A stretch of 64,000 nucleotides of DNA, from positions 124,001 through 188,000 of the forward strand of contig NZ_JABASQ010000002.1 of the NCBI RefSeq assembly GCF_016107535.1, given 5' to 3'. Below are positions 8,910 to 18,401 of the stretch, piece after piece; position 1 is the stretch's first letter, and the number at the start of each line of letters is the position of its first letter. A program made the position numbers and the translations under genes. The notes under the pieces are model-generated. The model was not told where the DNA came from, did not search any database, and was given only the letters and a program-made list of their open reading frames with translations. Source of the DNA: Psychrobacter cibarius. GTDB lineage: Bacteria > Pseudomonadota > Gammaproteobacteria > Pseudomonadales > Moraxellaceae.

Positions 8910-10601
8910 TTAGCCTTTTACTGACCATTTATTCACTAATGGATAACGACGTTCACGTCCAAAGGCTTTATGGCTAATTTTGGTACCGATTGGCGCTTGT
9001 AAACGCTTATATTCGCTATTGTCTACCATCTGGATGACTTTTGCGACCAGTTCAGCGTCAAACCCTTTATTAATGATGTCTTGATAGCCCATGTCTTCAT
9101 CGATGTATGACATTAAGATGCCATCTAATACATCATAGTCAGGCAAGCTGTCTTGGTCTTTTTGGTCTGGGCGTAACTCAGCAGATGGCGGGCGAGTGAT
9201 GACACGCTCAGGGATGACTGGGGTGTCTTCCAAGCGGTTGCGATAACTGGCCAATTTATAAACCTGTGACTTATAAACGTCTTTTAACACATCAAAGCCG
9301 CCTGCCATATCACCATATAATGTTGAATAGCCAACCGCCAACTCAGACTTATTACCGGTGGTGATGACCAAGTGCCCAAACTTATTGGACAGCGCCATCA
9401 GTACCACACCGCGCGCACGCGCTTGGATATTTTCTTCAGTGGTGTCTGCTGGCGATTTGTTAAATAGTGGCGCTAAGGTATGACGGATGCCTTCAACCGC
9501 ATCAAAAATAGGACAAACCGTATAAGAAACATTTAAGCGGCGAGCCTGTGCTTGAGCATCTTCTAGACTAATCTGAGAAGTATATTCATAAGGCATCATC
9601 ACCGCATATACCTTGTCAGCACCCAAAGCATCAACAGCGATACATAGTGTTAAGGCAGAATCAATACCACCTGATAGCCCAAGGATAATACCAGTGAATC
9701 CTGAATGGTTGACATAATCACGCAGGCCAACGACCAGTGCTTGATACATCTCTGACTCACGGCTCAGTGTTAATGGCGCTTTAGTTTGACTATTAAACTT
9801 GGCAGTTTTGACGTCTAAAGTGGCAAGAAGTAACTGATTCATAAAACGTGGTGCTTCGTGCGCAACGCTACCATCAGCTTGCACCGCCATAGAACCACCG
9901 TCAAATACCAAGTCGTCTTGACCGCCAACGGCGTTGACATAGACGATAGGCAAATTATTCTCACGGCTACGCTTGGCCAGCATCGTTTTACGATTGTCTT
10001 GTTTTTCGATCTCAAAAGGTGAGGCGTTCAAGCTAATAATCAGATCAGCACCTTGCTTTTTAAGCTCGGCAATAGGGCCTTTTTCCCACAAGTCTTCACA
10101 GATGAGCAGACCGATTGTGATGCCTTTATAGTCAAATAAAACTTGGTTACGACCTTTATCAAAATAACGACGCTCATCAAATACGCCATAATTTGGCAAG
10201 ATTTGCTTATGATAAAAGCCTTTTTGATGACCATTATGCAAGATAGCAGCAGAGTTGAAAGTACCATGATGGTCGACATGTGGATAACCGACAATCATCA
10301 CGATGTCATCGATATCACTTAAAGTAGACAAGGCGCTTTTGATGCGACCAGATAAGCTTGGGCGTAGTAATAAATCTTGCGGTGGGTAACCTAATAAAGC
10401 AAGTTCTGGGAAAATAATGACATCCGCACCTTGCTCGCGAGCTTGCAATGCGAGTGCACGCATTTTTTCAGCATTGGCAGTGATATCACCAACCAAAAAA
10501 TGCGACTGAGCCAATGCAAAAGTAACGGTTTCTTGGGTTTTATTGGTCTTACTGGCCTCAGTTGAGGGAGTTATATTGGGATTATCATTGTCTTTTGACA
10601 T
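8910..10601 (-). CDS. nadE: Glutamine-dependent NAD+ synthetase
   Basis: Catalyses the last step of NAD synthesis: NaAD plus ATP plus glutamine to NAD. The N-terminal nitrilase-type glutaminase shows the Glu-Lys-Cys triad in VIIFPELALLGYPP, HKQILPNYGVFDERRYF and GLLICEDLWEKG. The C-terminal ammonia-dependent synthetase has the P-loop GLSGGIDSALTL and TTGNKSELAVGYSTLYGDMAGG. The frame can be extended to an ATG at 10646, but that start has no ribosome-binding site, whereas the ATG at 10601 is preceded by AGGA at nine bases; 563 residues is closer to the family (about 540-560). The residual N-terminal extension of some 25 residues is polar and low complexity. Confidence 0.94.
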   Translation of the reverse strand: MSKDNDNPNITPSTEASKTNKTQETVTFALAQSHFLVGDITANAEKMRALALQAREQGADVIIFPELALLGYPPQDLLLRPSLSGRIKSALSTLSDIDDIVMIVGYPHVDHHGTFNSAAILHNGHQKGFYHKQILPNYGVFDERRYFDKGRNQVLFDYKGITIGLLICEDLWEKGPIAELKKQGADLIISLNASPFEIEKQDNRKTMLAKRSRENNLPIVYVNAVGGQDDLVFDGGSMAVQADGSVAHEAPRFMNQLLLATLDVKTAKFNSQTKAPLTLSRESEMYQALVVGLRDYVNHSGFTGIILGLSGGIDSALTLCIAVDALGADKVYAVMMPYEYTSQISLEDAQAQARRLNVSYTVCPIFDAVEGIRHTLAPLFNKSPADTTEENIQARARGVVLMALSNKFGHLVITTGNKSELAVGYSTLYGDMAGGFDVLKDVYKSQVYKLASYRNRLEDTPVIPERVITRPPSAELRPDQKDQDSLPDYDVLDGILMSYIDEDMGYQDIINKGFDAELVAKVIQMVDNSEYKRLQAPIGTKISHKAFGRERRYPLVNKWSVKG

Positions 10602-11408
10602 TGTTATTGTTCCTATCGATATATGGTTTAAAATTTGTTGGGTCATTGTTGATTTAAAATAAAATCAAAGTAAATCCGAAATTCACTCAAAATAGCACTC
10701 TGTCATATCGAATTCTAATAGTGAACGGATATGATGAGCTTGCTTACGCACAGCATCCAACATTGTAACGCCCCTCTACAGGTTTGATCTTATGATAGTC
10801 TATAGAAGGACGATAAAAGAGGGCTGTAGCGTATCGTCTGAAAAATGTTATATATGTAGAATGATCCAAATAAATAAGAACAAACGAATTTAATGCTATT
10901 AAAAAGCTTAAAATAATTGCTTTAGTATAGCATCAATTATCGTTGCAAATAGAACGCGCCAGTGAATTACCTTTCAATAGGTCAGTTTACAGTATGAATG
11001 TAAAATATCCTTTTAGTGCCTTGTTTTTACATGTTAAATCTATGTGTCAACTTCTATCTATTAATGTCATCATCTAGTAAGCTTGCACAGAGAAAGTTGT
11101 AAGTAAAGATTACAACATATCGTTATATCATTATCGTATTTTGCGGCATAATAAGCCGTGATAATCGCTTGATATTTATCTTGCGTTAGTCAAAACTATC
11201 GTCCGTAAGTATGTTACGGTATGCTACGATTTGATGCTCTCAAAGCAGGTTTACTGGTACGGATTGTTTACACCCCTCGCTAATGAATACCGCTAATGGA
11301 CAGGGTCTTTTTATGGGCACCGTCTGTGAGTTGATATTCATCACACATTTATAAACTTGCCAGCAAGGTCGCGATAGATCTTTGCTGTCTGCTCTTGGTT
11401 TATACGCT
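10602..11408. other. Long gene-free spacer between nadE and the AI-2E gene
   Basis: About 800 bases with no convincing coding frame on either strand. It must contain the divergent promoters for nadE and the AI-2E gene. Two small dyads can be seen: GTTGTAA-7-TTACAAC at 11096-11116 and CCGTAA-5-TTACGG at 11203-11219, either of which could be a regulator site. No tRNA-like fold was recognised. It may host an unrecognised small RNA. Confidence 0.4.
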
Positions 11409-12536
11409 ATGATTGAAAATTGGACAAAAGAATTTATTATTCAGCGCTTATTGGCTATTACTTTATTGGTGGTGCTGTTCGTACTGTGTTTTCAAGTGGT
11501 ACAATTTTTTATTGTACCCGCATTATGGGCGGCGATTTTAGCGTATGTTACCTTTCCTATTTATAACTTTTTTTACGAAAAAGTAAAGCTGAGTCCTAAT
11601 TTTAGCGCTGCTATTATGACGGTGAGTATCTCCTTAATGATAGGTGTGCCACTGGTTATCGGTGTTTTTATTCTACAGCAAGAAGCCTTGAGCCTAATCA
11701 GTAACTTGATTTATCGTATAAAAGTGGGCTATTTAGATGTGCCTGATTCTATCAAAGATATGCCTATCATCGGTCAGCAAGTGAAAGATGTGCTGTGGAG
11801 AATCAATAAAAACCCAGAAGGGACGTTAGAGGCGTTTCGTATTTGGGTACAGTCACATTTATATTATGGCAAAGTAGCATTTGATGTGGTGTTTAGCGGT
11901 CTTGCCAAGTTAGGTATGGCGCTGATGACGTTGTTTTTCTTTTATCGTGATGGTACCAGTTTGGTGCGTCAAATTCGCCAAGCACTGCGTAATATCATTG
12001 GTAATCGCATCGATGGCTATATTGATTCTGTGGGTACGACCACGCGTGCGGTGGTTTATGGCATTGGTTTGACGGCATTGGCACAAGCACTGCTCGCAGG
12101 TGTGGGTTACTACTTCGCTGGTGCACCAAGCCCTATCTTACTCACTATCGTAACCTTTATTATCGCCCTGATTCCGTTTGGCACGCCATTTGTCTGGGGC
12201 GGTGTATCCATTTGGTTGTTAAGCCAAGGTCATACTGTAGAAGGGATTGGCTTGGCACTATGGGGCACTTTGGTCATCAGCTGGGTTGACAATCTCATCC
12301 GTCCTATTGTGATTAGTGGCGCGACCAAAATCCCTTTTATTATTATTTTTATTGGTGTATTAGGTGGTCTAACGGCTTTTGGCTTTGTTGGTTTGTTTAT
12401 CGGTCCTGTGGTGCTAGCCATCGGATTGGCGGTATGGCGAGAATGGATATCGCAGCATAAAAATGAGATATTTGCCCCGCAGGATTTGGTGTTGTCTGAC
12501 AACCAAACGTTGCCACCAGTCAATGAATCAGAGTAG
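11409..12536 (+). CDS. AI-2E family transporter / YdiK-like membrane protein
   Basis: About 375 residues of the PF01594 family (AI-2 exporter-like). Hydrophobic segments at the N-terminus (LLAITLLVVLFVLCFQVVQFFIVPALWAAILAYVTFP in pieces) are followed by a hydrophilic stretch and a C-terminal helix cluster with the family phrases FFFYRDG, GIGLTALAQALLAGVGYYFAG, ALIPFGTPFVWG and DNLIRPIVISG. Members have been linked to autoinducer-2 export or Na+/H+ exchange; substrate is unknown here. The frame could begin at a TTG at 11382, but the ATG at 11409 gives a normal N-terminus. pdxB begins 22 bases after the stop. Confidence 0.85.
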   Translation: MIENWTKEFIIQRLLAITLLVVLFVLCFQVVQFFIVPALWAAILAYVTFPIYNFFYEKVKLSPNFSAAIMTVSISLMIGVPLVIGVFILQQEALSLISNLIYRIKVGYLDVPDSIKDMPIIGQQVKDVLWRINKNPEGTLEAFRIWVQSHLYYGKVAFDVVFSGLAKLGMALMTLFFFYRDGTSLVRQIRQALRNIIGNRIDGYIDSVGTTTRAVVYGIGLTALAQALLAGVGYYFAGAPSPILLTIVTFIIALIPFGTPFVWGGVSIWLLSQGHTVEGIGLALWGTLVISWVDNLIRPIVISGATKIPFIIIFIGVLGGLTAFGFVGLFIGPVVLAIGLAVWREWISQHKNEIFAPQDLVLSDNQTLPPVNESE

Positions 12537-12558
12537 AGGCACGTAGAGGCACATAGTC

Positions 12559-13716
12559 ATGTTAAATAAGGATACTGCAAACGTTATGCAAAATAGAGCG
12601 AACTCTATTGACAGCATTACTATCGTGGCCGATAGCAATATCTCAAGCTTGGATGCGTTTTTTAATGCTTCGATGCTTGGGCAGATGCCTGAGCAGACGG
12701 TCAATATAATCACCGTCGCTGGACGTGATATCAATGCGCAGTTGCTCGCAGACGTTCAGCCTGATGTGCTGTTGATACGCTCGGTGACACCAGTAGGCGA
12801 GGCATTGCTAGCCAATAATAACAGCGTAAAATTTGTCGGTTCGGCGACTATCGGTACCGATCATGTCGATCAAGATTATTTGGCGGCGCGAAATATCACT
12901 TTCGCCAATGCGGCTGGATGTAGTAAACATTCTGTCGCGCAGTACGTCTTGACGGCGATTTTGACGTTGCGTCCGCAATATTGGCAGCAATCCACGCAGC
13001 CATTAACATTGGGCATCATCGGACTTGGTAATATTGGTAGTACGCTCGCTCAGTATGCCAATGAATTAGGCTGGCAGGTCCTAGGCTATGATCCATTACT
13101 GCCTACCTCGAATACGAATAATGCCAGCCTTGAGCAAGTGCTTAGCCAAAGCGATGTAGTGAGCTTACATGTGCCTTTAACCGATAAAGATACTACAAAC
13201 CCTAAGGGCAGTGATTATCCAACAAAGCATCTGATTGACGCAACTACGCTGGCAGTGATGCCTGCGTATACCTTGTTGATTAATAGTGCGCGCGGACCAG
13301 TCATTAATGCGCGTGATTTAGAAGCAGATATTGAGCGCACAGATCGCCAAGTAGTGCTTGATGTGTTTGAATTTGAGCCAGAGATTTCTGAGAGTTTATT
13401 GTCCAAACTGGCTATCGCCACCCCTCATATCGCAGGCTATACGGTCGAAGGTAAGCTGCGTGGTACGCAAATCATCTATGATGCGCTCTGTGAAAAATTG
13501 GCAGTCTTGCCTGTATTGTCGATGCATCAGTTGCTACCGCTCAATACTTATCTCTGGTCTGAGCTAAAAGCACATCCAAACAGATTACAGAAATTTTACG
13601 ACATCATGCACGATGATGCTGCACTAAGAAGCAAGCTGGCTGACGGTCAAATAAAGGGCGCTGACTTTGATCAGTTGCGCCGAGATTATCACTTACGCCG
13701 CGAATGGCAGTGGTAA
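12559..13716 (+). CDS. pdxB: Erythronate-4-phosphate dehydrogenase
   Basis: Second step of de novo pyridoxal phosphate synthesis: NAD-dependent oxidation of 4-phosphoerythronate. The 385-residue D-2-hydroxyacid dehydrogenase has an N-terminal substrate domain (VADSNISSLDAFF), the Rossmann motif GIIGLGNIGSTLA (about residues 153-165), SLHVPLT, the catalytic-loop INSARGPVI, VLDVFEFEPEI and the catalytic His in TPHIAGYTVEGKLRGTQ, the last phrase being specific to PdxB. The C-terminal dimerisation region is present. A second ATG at codon 10 is possible. It is probably co-transcribed with the upstream AI-2E gene (22-base gap). Confidence 0.93.
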   Translation: MLNKDTANVMQNRANSIDSITIVADSNISSLDAFFNASMLGQMPEQTVNIITVAGRDINAQLLADVQPDVLLIRSVTPVGEALLANNNSVKFVGSATIGTDHVDQDYLAARNITFANAAGCSKHSVAQYVLTAILTLRPQYWQQSTQPLTLGIIGLGNIGSTLAQYANELGWQVLGYDPLLPTSNTNNASLEQVLSQSDVVSLHVPLTDKDTTNPKGSDYPTKHLIDATTLAVMPAYTLLINSARGPVINARDLEADIERTDRQVVLDVFEFEPEISESLLSKLAIATPHIAGYTVEGKLRGTQIIYDALCEKLAVLPVLSMHQLLPLNTYLWSELKAHPNRLQKFYDIMHDDAALRSKLADGQIKGADFDQLRRDYHLRREWQW

Positions 13717-13788
13717 AAGTTAGGCAGCCTTCAACCCTAAAGTAGCATCTGAGAACTTATTCTTATCCTTTAATTGCAGTAAATAATA

Positions 13789-14814
13789 ATGACCCAAATA
13801 AGTAACTCTTCTTCAAAACCCAGCTATGCGCCGACCATGACATTGTCAATGGCTCAGCAGCGTGCGCAATTGATGAGCACCATTCGTCAGTTTTTCGCCA
13901 CGCATCAAGTGCTTGAAGTGCAAACACCGCTACTATCGCAGGCTGGCAATACCGATACTTTCTTACAATCAGTCGCCGCACAAGTGACTTACCAAGATAA
14001 ACATTGTACTTATTATCTGCATACTTCACCTGAGTTTGCCATGAAGCGTTTACTTGCCAGCTGGCAAGTGCCTATATATCAAATTTGCTCCGTATTTCGA
14101 GATAACGAAATAGGCGTACGCCATAATATCGAATTTACCATGCTTGAGTGGTATCAGCCGAATTATAGTCTGGATGATATGGCGGCTGAATTAGGTGAAT
14201 TATTAGCGGCGCTTTATGGACATTCAGTGGTAATGAGTCATTACCGCTATGTTGATGCGTTTATGGATTTTGTCGGCATACATCCGCTAACAGCTAGCCT
14301 TGATGCCCTGCAAGCAGTAGCAGAAGATAAGGGTTTGACAGGTTTTGATTTTAATAGCGACTTGGCTAACACAGAAGATGGCGAAGCAGATATTCGTCAA
14401 AGCTGGCTGGATTTGCTGTTTAGTCATGCGGTCGAGCCAAACTTGGGTCACGACTTACCGACCTTGATTATAGAATATCCACCTGCCACGGCGGCACTGG
14501 CAAAAACAGCGGTTGATAAAGAAGGCAATACAGTCGCTAAACGTTTCGAGCTGTATATCAATGGCATTGAGATTGCCAACGCTTATGATGAGCTAGCAGA
14601 TGGACAAGCGTTAAGAGAACGGTTTGAGCAAGACAATCAACTGCGTAAGCGTCATAACCTGCCACAAATGCCAATCGATGAGCATTTATTAGCAGCATCT
14701 GATGCTTTAATTCCCTGTAGCGGTATCGCCGTTGGTATCGATAGATTACTCATGGTGATCACAGGCGCGAATAGTTTAGAAGATGTGATTTCTTTTCCAA
14801 GCGGTTTGGCCTAG
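13789..14814 (+). CDS. epmA: Elongation factor P lysine(34) lysyltransferase EpmA (GenX/PoxA)
   Basis: A truncated class II lysyl-tRNA synthetase paralogue that attaches beta-lysine to EF-P, relieving ribosome stalling at polyproline. At 341 residues it has only the catalytic core and no anticodon domain. Motif 1 region: FFATHQVLEVQTPLLSQAGNTD. Motif 2: YQICSVFRDNEIGVRHNIEFTMLEWYQP. Motif 3: GIAVGIDRLLMVITGA. HTSPEFAMKRLLA is typical. Its partners epmB and efp are not in the window. It lies 72 bases after pdxB and ends in a strong terminator. Confidence 0.94.
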   Translation: MTQISNSSSKPSYAPTMTLSMAQQRAQLMSTIRQFFATHQVLEVQTPLLSQAGNTDTFLQSVAAQVTYQDKHCTYYLHTSPEFAMKRLLASWQVPIYQICSVFRDNEIGVRHNIEFTMLEWYQPNYSLDDMAAELGELLAALYGHSVVMSHYRYVDAFMDFVGIHPLTASLDALQAVAEDKGLTGFDFNSDLANTEDGEADIRQSWLDLLFSHAVEPNLGHDLPTLIIEYPPATAALAKTAVDKEGNTVAKRFELYINGIEIANAYDELADGQALRERFEQDNQLRKRHNLPQMPIDEHLLAASDALIPCSGIAVGIDRLLMVITGANSLEDVISFPSGLA

Positions 14815-14866
14815 TCGATTATTGATAGACTTAATATAGTTGCCACTTATTTGACTAGCCTATTAG

Positions 14867-14906
14867 GAAAAAGCGAGTAACCCATTAGGCTCACTCGCTT
14901 TTTTCG
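14867..14906 (+). terminator. Terminator after epmA
   Basis: Stem AAAAGCGAGT / ACTCGCTTTT with a 14-base loop and a T run. AT-rich on both sides, so it may also serve the convergent gene ending at 14931. Confidence 0.8.
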
Positions 14907-14930
14907 TTTTAATCGCTGTAAAGTTGCTTC

Positions 14931-15569
14931 TTATAATTTTGCAATCGCTTCATCAATCGCAGTCTCACCGTTATGCATACTAAACACTTTCTTGATGGTA
15001 TTATTGGCATTTAAGACGGCTGCCAAAGTAGTCGCCACATCGGCAATTGAGTTTTCACTAGCATTATCATCGTTGACAGTGATTGTACCAGTTGCTTCGC
15101 GCTCTTTTAGTGCTCCTGCTTGAACGATGGTGTAGTCAAGGCTACTGTTATTAATCAACCACTGATCCGCATAGTGTTTGCAAATATAGTATTCTTTTAG
15201 GTCAGCAATACCAGCATTGTCCCATTTACTGGTGTCTAACGAAAAGACGGTGCTAAGCATAATATAGCGCTTAATGCCTTTTTCCTCTGCGGCTTGCATG
15301 GTTTTGACCGCCCCATGTAAATCCACTTCTAAGACGTCTTTACCGCCAGACCCTGCAACGAAATAGACAGCGTCAATGTCTTGATCAATTTGCTTTTGTA
15401 TGGCCTCTTTTTCGGCAGTGATATCTAAATCGAGTTGGCTATAATTGTCATCGGTAAACAGTTTTTCTTCTTGGCGTGTCGTGCCAATAACTTGATGGTT
15501 ATCCGCTAATAGCTGCTTGACCAAATCCGTTCCCACTCGACCACTTGCCCCAATTACTAAAATTTTCAT
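14931..15569 (-). CDS. NAD(P)-binding Rossmann-fold protein (atypical short-chain dehydrogenase)
   Basis: About 212 residues beginning MKILVIGASGRVGTDLVKQLL, a dinucleotide-binding GxSGxxG motif of the NAD(P)H-binding (PF13460-like) atypical SDR group. Further family signs are VIGTTRQEEKL, DAVYFVAGSGGKDV, GIKRYIMLSTVF and LDYTIVQAGAL. The frame runs upstream to 15641, but AGGA six bases before the ATG at 15569 fixes the start. The usual YxxxK pair appears as YYICKHYAD. The substrate is unknown; such proteins act as reductases or as redox sensors. It is monocistronic by position. Confidence 0.8.
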   Translation of the reverse strand: MKILVIGASGRVGTDLVKQLLADNHQVIGTTRQEEKLFTDDNYSQLDLDITAEKEAIQKQIDQDIDAVYFVAGSGGKDVLEVDLHGAVKTMQAAEEKGIKRYIMLSTVFSLDTSKWDNAGIADLKEYYICKHYADQWLINNSSLDYTIVQAGALKEREATGTITVNDDNASENSIADVATTLAAVLNANNTIKKVFSMHNGETAIDEAIAKL

Positions 15570-15743
15570 TGTCATTCCTATTCTTATATACGTTATCGTT
15601 GTTGTAAAAACTGAATATAGCGTATCAAGAAAAAGCGGCATACTTCGTTATGAAGCGTGCCGATTGCATAGTGTTTGGTTATGGCGTGTATACAGTTTGC
15701 AAAGTGGATAAGATCAAAAAACAAAAGACAAAGCGTGTGAAAA

Positions 15744-16193
15744 CTAGCGTACCAACTTGTTTAATCCATCAGCAAAGGCTTTTTTGTCACGATCGCCATA
15801 AGGTTTTTGACCACTCATTTCTTGTAGCTCGAGCACGCCAGTACCGCGCATGGTATCCATAAAATCACGCATATTGAGCTTTTGCTTGATATTATTTTTG
15901 TCATAGACCATGCCGCGAGAGGTCAAGACCATACCACCTTTGTCCAAAATGTCATTAGCCAAAGGAATGTCGCTGGTAATAGCCAGATCGCCTGGCTGTA
16001 TTTGCTCAACGATATAATCATCGGCTTTATCAAACCCTGATGGCACCACTGTCATAACAAGCAGTGGTGACTTACGCAGTTTGATCGGCTGATTGGCGAC
16101 GAATATTGCCATGGTTTGTGTGCGTTCAGCGGTTTTGATAATCAAATCTTTGGCAATCAATGGCACCGAATCGGCATCTACCCAAATCTGCAT
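15744..16193 (-). CDS. yaiI: YaiI/YqxD family protein (UPF0178, DUF188)
   Basis: A 149-residue conserved protein starting MQIWVDADSVPLIAKDLI, the UPF0178 signature. It also has VVPSGFDKADDYIVEQIQPGDLAITSDIPLA and the C-terminal GRD-like GDRDKKAFADGLNKLV. The acidic DAD and TSD motifs resemble PIN-like nucleases, but no activity is established. Its ATG overlaps the purK stop as TAATG, so it is translationally coupled to purK. Confidence 0.9.
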   Translation of the reverse strand: MQIWVDADSVPLIAKDLIIKTAERTQTMAIFVANQPIKLRKSPLLVMTVVPSGFDKADDYIVEQIQPGDLAITSDIPLANDILDKGGMVLTSRGMVYDKNNIKQKLNMRDFMDTMRGTGVLELQEMSGQKPYGDRDKKAFADGLNKLVR

Positions 16194-17551
16194 TATTTCT
16201 TAACCTTTTCTGTTTTTGCCTTAGCGTCGATAACTTTAGTTGTTTGGCTGTCATCGATATGGACTTCTATACTCTCTAAAATATTGTCATTGTTATTGTC
16301 AGTAGTGGTTAGACTATCTGCCGCTTTTGGCTGGCTATCAATCGCAGATGGTTTTTTCTCAAGTCCCATTTTATTGGGTAGCGTAGCGACGAGCTTGGCT
16401 AAAGCAGGCTCTAAGTCGGCAACATCATTGGGCATCAAGGTAATATGCGCAATTTTGCGGTCATCGCGTTCTGCTTTGTGGTAGCTATGATAGTGTACGC
16501 CATCGATATTTAGTACGTCGCTGATATCTGGATATTGTCCCAAGACATTGAGCATAATCGCTGGATGCACGTTGTCGGTATCACCTAATGGCAGATTGAC
16601 GATGGCGCGAATGTGGTTTTCAAATTGGCTAGTGACAGCGCCTTCAATGCTCCAATGCCCAGAGTTATGTACGCGCGGCGCAATTTCATTAGCGAGTAGC
16701 GTGTCATGACCACGCGCATCTTTGGTCACAAAGAGCTCAAGTGCCATCACACCAACATAGTCTAAATGGTTCATTATCTTGGTGATGGCATCGGTTGCTT
16801 GTTTGAATAAATGACTGGTGCCAACGGCAGGCGCTTGGGTCTTGGCTAAAATACCATTATGATGATGGTTTTCGACCAAATCGTAGCAACGAACCTGACC
16901 ATTTTGTGCGCGTGCGGCGATAATAGAAAGCTCGCGGCTAAAGTTAATAAAACCTTCTGCAATCAAAGGTGCTGGCGTTGGCGTTAGTGAGCCCTTACCC
17001 GTAACTGCATCTTTGAGATCTTGCCATGCTGCCTTGATATCACTGTCTTGTCTAATCACAAACTGACCTTTACCATCATAACCGCCGCGGCTGGTTTTTA
17101 GGACGATAGGCAGTCCTAATTCATGACAGGCTTGCTGCAAATCCGCTTCAGAATTGACAGCCATAAAGGGTACAGTGGCGATCTCAAGTGCATTGAACAT
17201 CTGCTTTTCTTTCAAGCGGTCTTGAGCGATATCAAGCGCAATCAATGGCGGAAACATGCCTTGTTTGCTACCAGACTTCGACAAGGCAGTAAGCTGTTCT
17301 ACAGTCGCCGTCGGTGTGTTTTCAAACTCTAAAGTGAAAACGTCTGCTGCGGCGATGAAGTCTTCCAATTGATCACTATGAAAGACGCGGCCGTATAGGC
17401 TAGCAGGGCAGTCAGCGCTGTCTTCTAAAAACACACATTGGTAGCCAAGTGGCATCGCTGCTTCGGCAAGCATCATACCAAGCTGACCACCGCCTAAAAT
17501 ACCGATGGTACGAATGGTTTGGGTAACAGGGTAAGCGTTCGCTGTAGTCAT
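16193..17551 (-). CDS. purK: 5-(carboxyamino)imidazole ribonucleotide synthase PurK, with extended C-terminus
   Basis: ATP-grasp enzyme that makes N5-CAIR from AIR and bicarbonate in purine synthesis. Visible: IGILGGGQLGMMLAEAAMPLG, VFTLEFENTPT, LKTSRGGYDGKGQFVI, VALELFV-like GVMALELFVTKD, NEIAPRVHNSGHWSIEGAVTSQFENHIRAI and a YHKAERDDRKIAHIT ending, all standard. At 452 residues it is about 60-80 longer than usual. The surplus is a polar, Asp/Asn/Lys-rich tail from about residue 399 with no recognisable fold. purE lies 190 bases upstream on the same strand, with a hairpin between; yaiI is coupled downstream. Confidence 0.93.
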   Translation of the reverse strand: MTTANAYPVTQTIRTIGILGGGQLGMMLAEAAMPLGYQCVFLEDSADCPASLYGRVFHSDQLEDFIAAADVFTLEFENTPTATVEQLTALSKSGSKQGMFPPLIALDIAQDRLKEKQMFNALEIATVPFMAVNSEADLQQACHELGLPIVLKTSRGGYDGKGQFVIRQDSDIKAAWQDLKDAVTGKGSLTPTPAPLIAEGFINFSRELSIIAARAQNGQVRCYDLVENHHHNGILAKTQAPAVGTSHLFKQATDAITKIMNHLDYVGVMALELFVTKDARGHDTLLANEIAPRVHNSGHWSIEGAVTSQFENHIRAIVNLPLGDTDNVHPAIMLNVLGQYPDISDVLNIDGVHYHSYHKAERDDRKIAHITLMPNDVADLEPALAKLVATLPNKMGLEKKPSAIDSQPKAADSLTTTDNNNDNILESIEVHIDDSQTTKVIDAKAKTEKVKK

Positions 17552-17627
17552 GGCAGGCTCTTTGAGTTAAAAATGAATAATATTTTGGGTGTATTAAAAG
17601 GCAAAAAGTCATCTATTAAAATAGGAA

Positions 17628-17648
17628 AAGGTGCATTACATGCACCTT
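17628..17648 (-). terminator. Hairpin between purE and purK
   Basis: Stem AAGGTGCA / TGCACCTT with a five-base loop. On the minus strand it is followed by TTTTCC. It is a weak terminator or attenuating hairpin in the 190-base gap after purE. Confidence 0.5.
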
Positions 17649-17741
17649 GTATTAAGTAAAACCCATCTAAAAATAAATATCAAGTAAATAGCCGCTATAT
17701 CTCAATAATGGGATTCAAGAACCGCTATCAAAGATAGGTAA

Positions 17742-18302
17742 TTAGGTATTGATAATGCCGGGCGTTGGGCTGGCAAGGATGGTATCAGTTTGCGTTTGGC
17801 GCAGATTGTCCAGCTTAGCCGCAATGGTCTCATCATTCAATGCTAACACTTGAATCGCAAGCAGGGCAGCGTTGTAAGCGCCTGCTGAGCCAATCGCTAA
17901 TGTGCCAACTGCGACGCCTTTAGGCATCTGTACGATAGACAAGAGGCTATCCCAACCGCTGAGCATAGAAGACTTTACAGGAACACCAAACACAGGTAAC
18001 GGCGTTTGACTGGCACACATGCCAGGCAGATGAGCAGCACCGCCAGCGCCAGCGATAATAACTTGTAGACCGTTATCTTTTGCACTTTTTGCATAGTCAA
18101 ACAATCTATCAGGGGTACGGTGTGCTGAAACCACTTCACAATCAAAAGCGATATCAAAGTCTGCGAGCAATTGCGCTGCCGCACTCATGGTTGCCCAATC
18201 AGATTGTGATCCCATAATAATGCCAACTTTCGGTTGACCAGCAGGGGAGGCGATAGGACTGTTTTGATCCATCGTGTTAACAGTAGCTGTTGTGGTGCTC
18301 AT
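17742..18302 (-). CDS. purE: N5-CAIR mutase PurE (class I)
   Basis: Converts N5-CAIR to CAIR, the step after PurK. The 186-residue protein has [52 protein letters not shown] and [24 protein letters not shown], covering the catalytic Ser-Asp and His loops of bacterial PurE. About 20 extra N-terminal residues precede the core. The ribosome-binding site GAGGA lies nine bases before the ATG. It heads a purE / purK-yaiI group on the minus strand. Confidence 0.96.
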   Translation of the reverse strand: MSTTTATVNTMDQNSPIASPAGQPKVGIIMGSQSDWATMSAAAQLLADFDIAFDCEVVSAHRTPDRLFDYAKSAKDNGLQVIIAGAGGAAHLPGMCASQTPLPVFGVPVKSSMLSGWDSLLSIVQMPKGVAVGTLAIGSAGAYNAALLAIQVLALNDETIAAKLDNLRQTQTDTILASPTPGIINT

Positions 18303-18401
18303 GCTTTGATATCCTCAAAAAGACCATCATACAAAAGTTTTGTTGCTCTCGTAAAGCCAAGTTTGATTTTTAATAAGAAAGCGGGGGCAATAGTACCAAT
18401 T

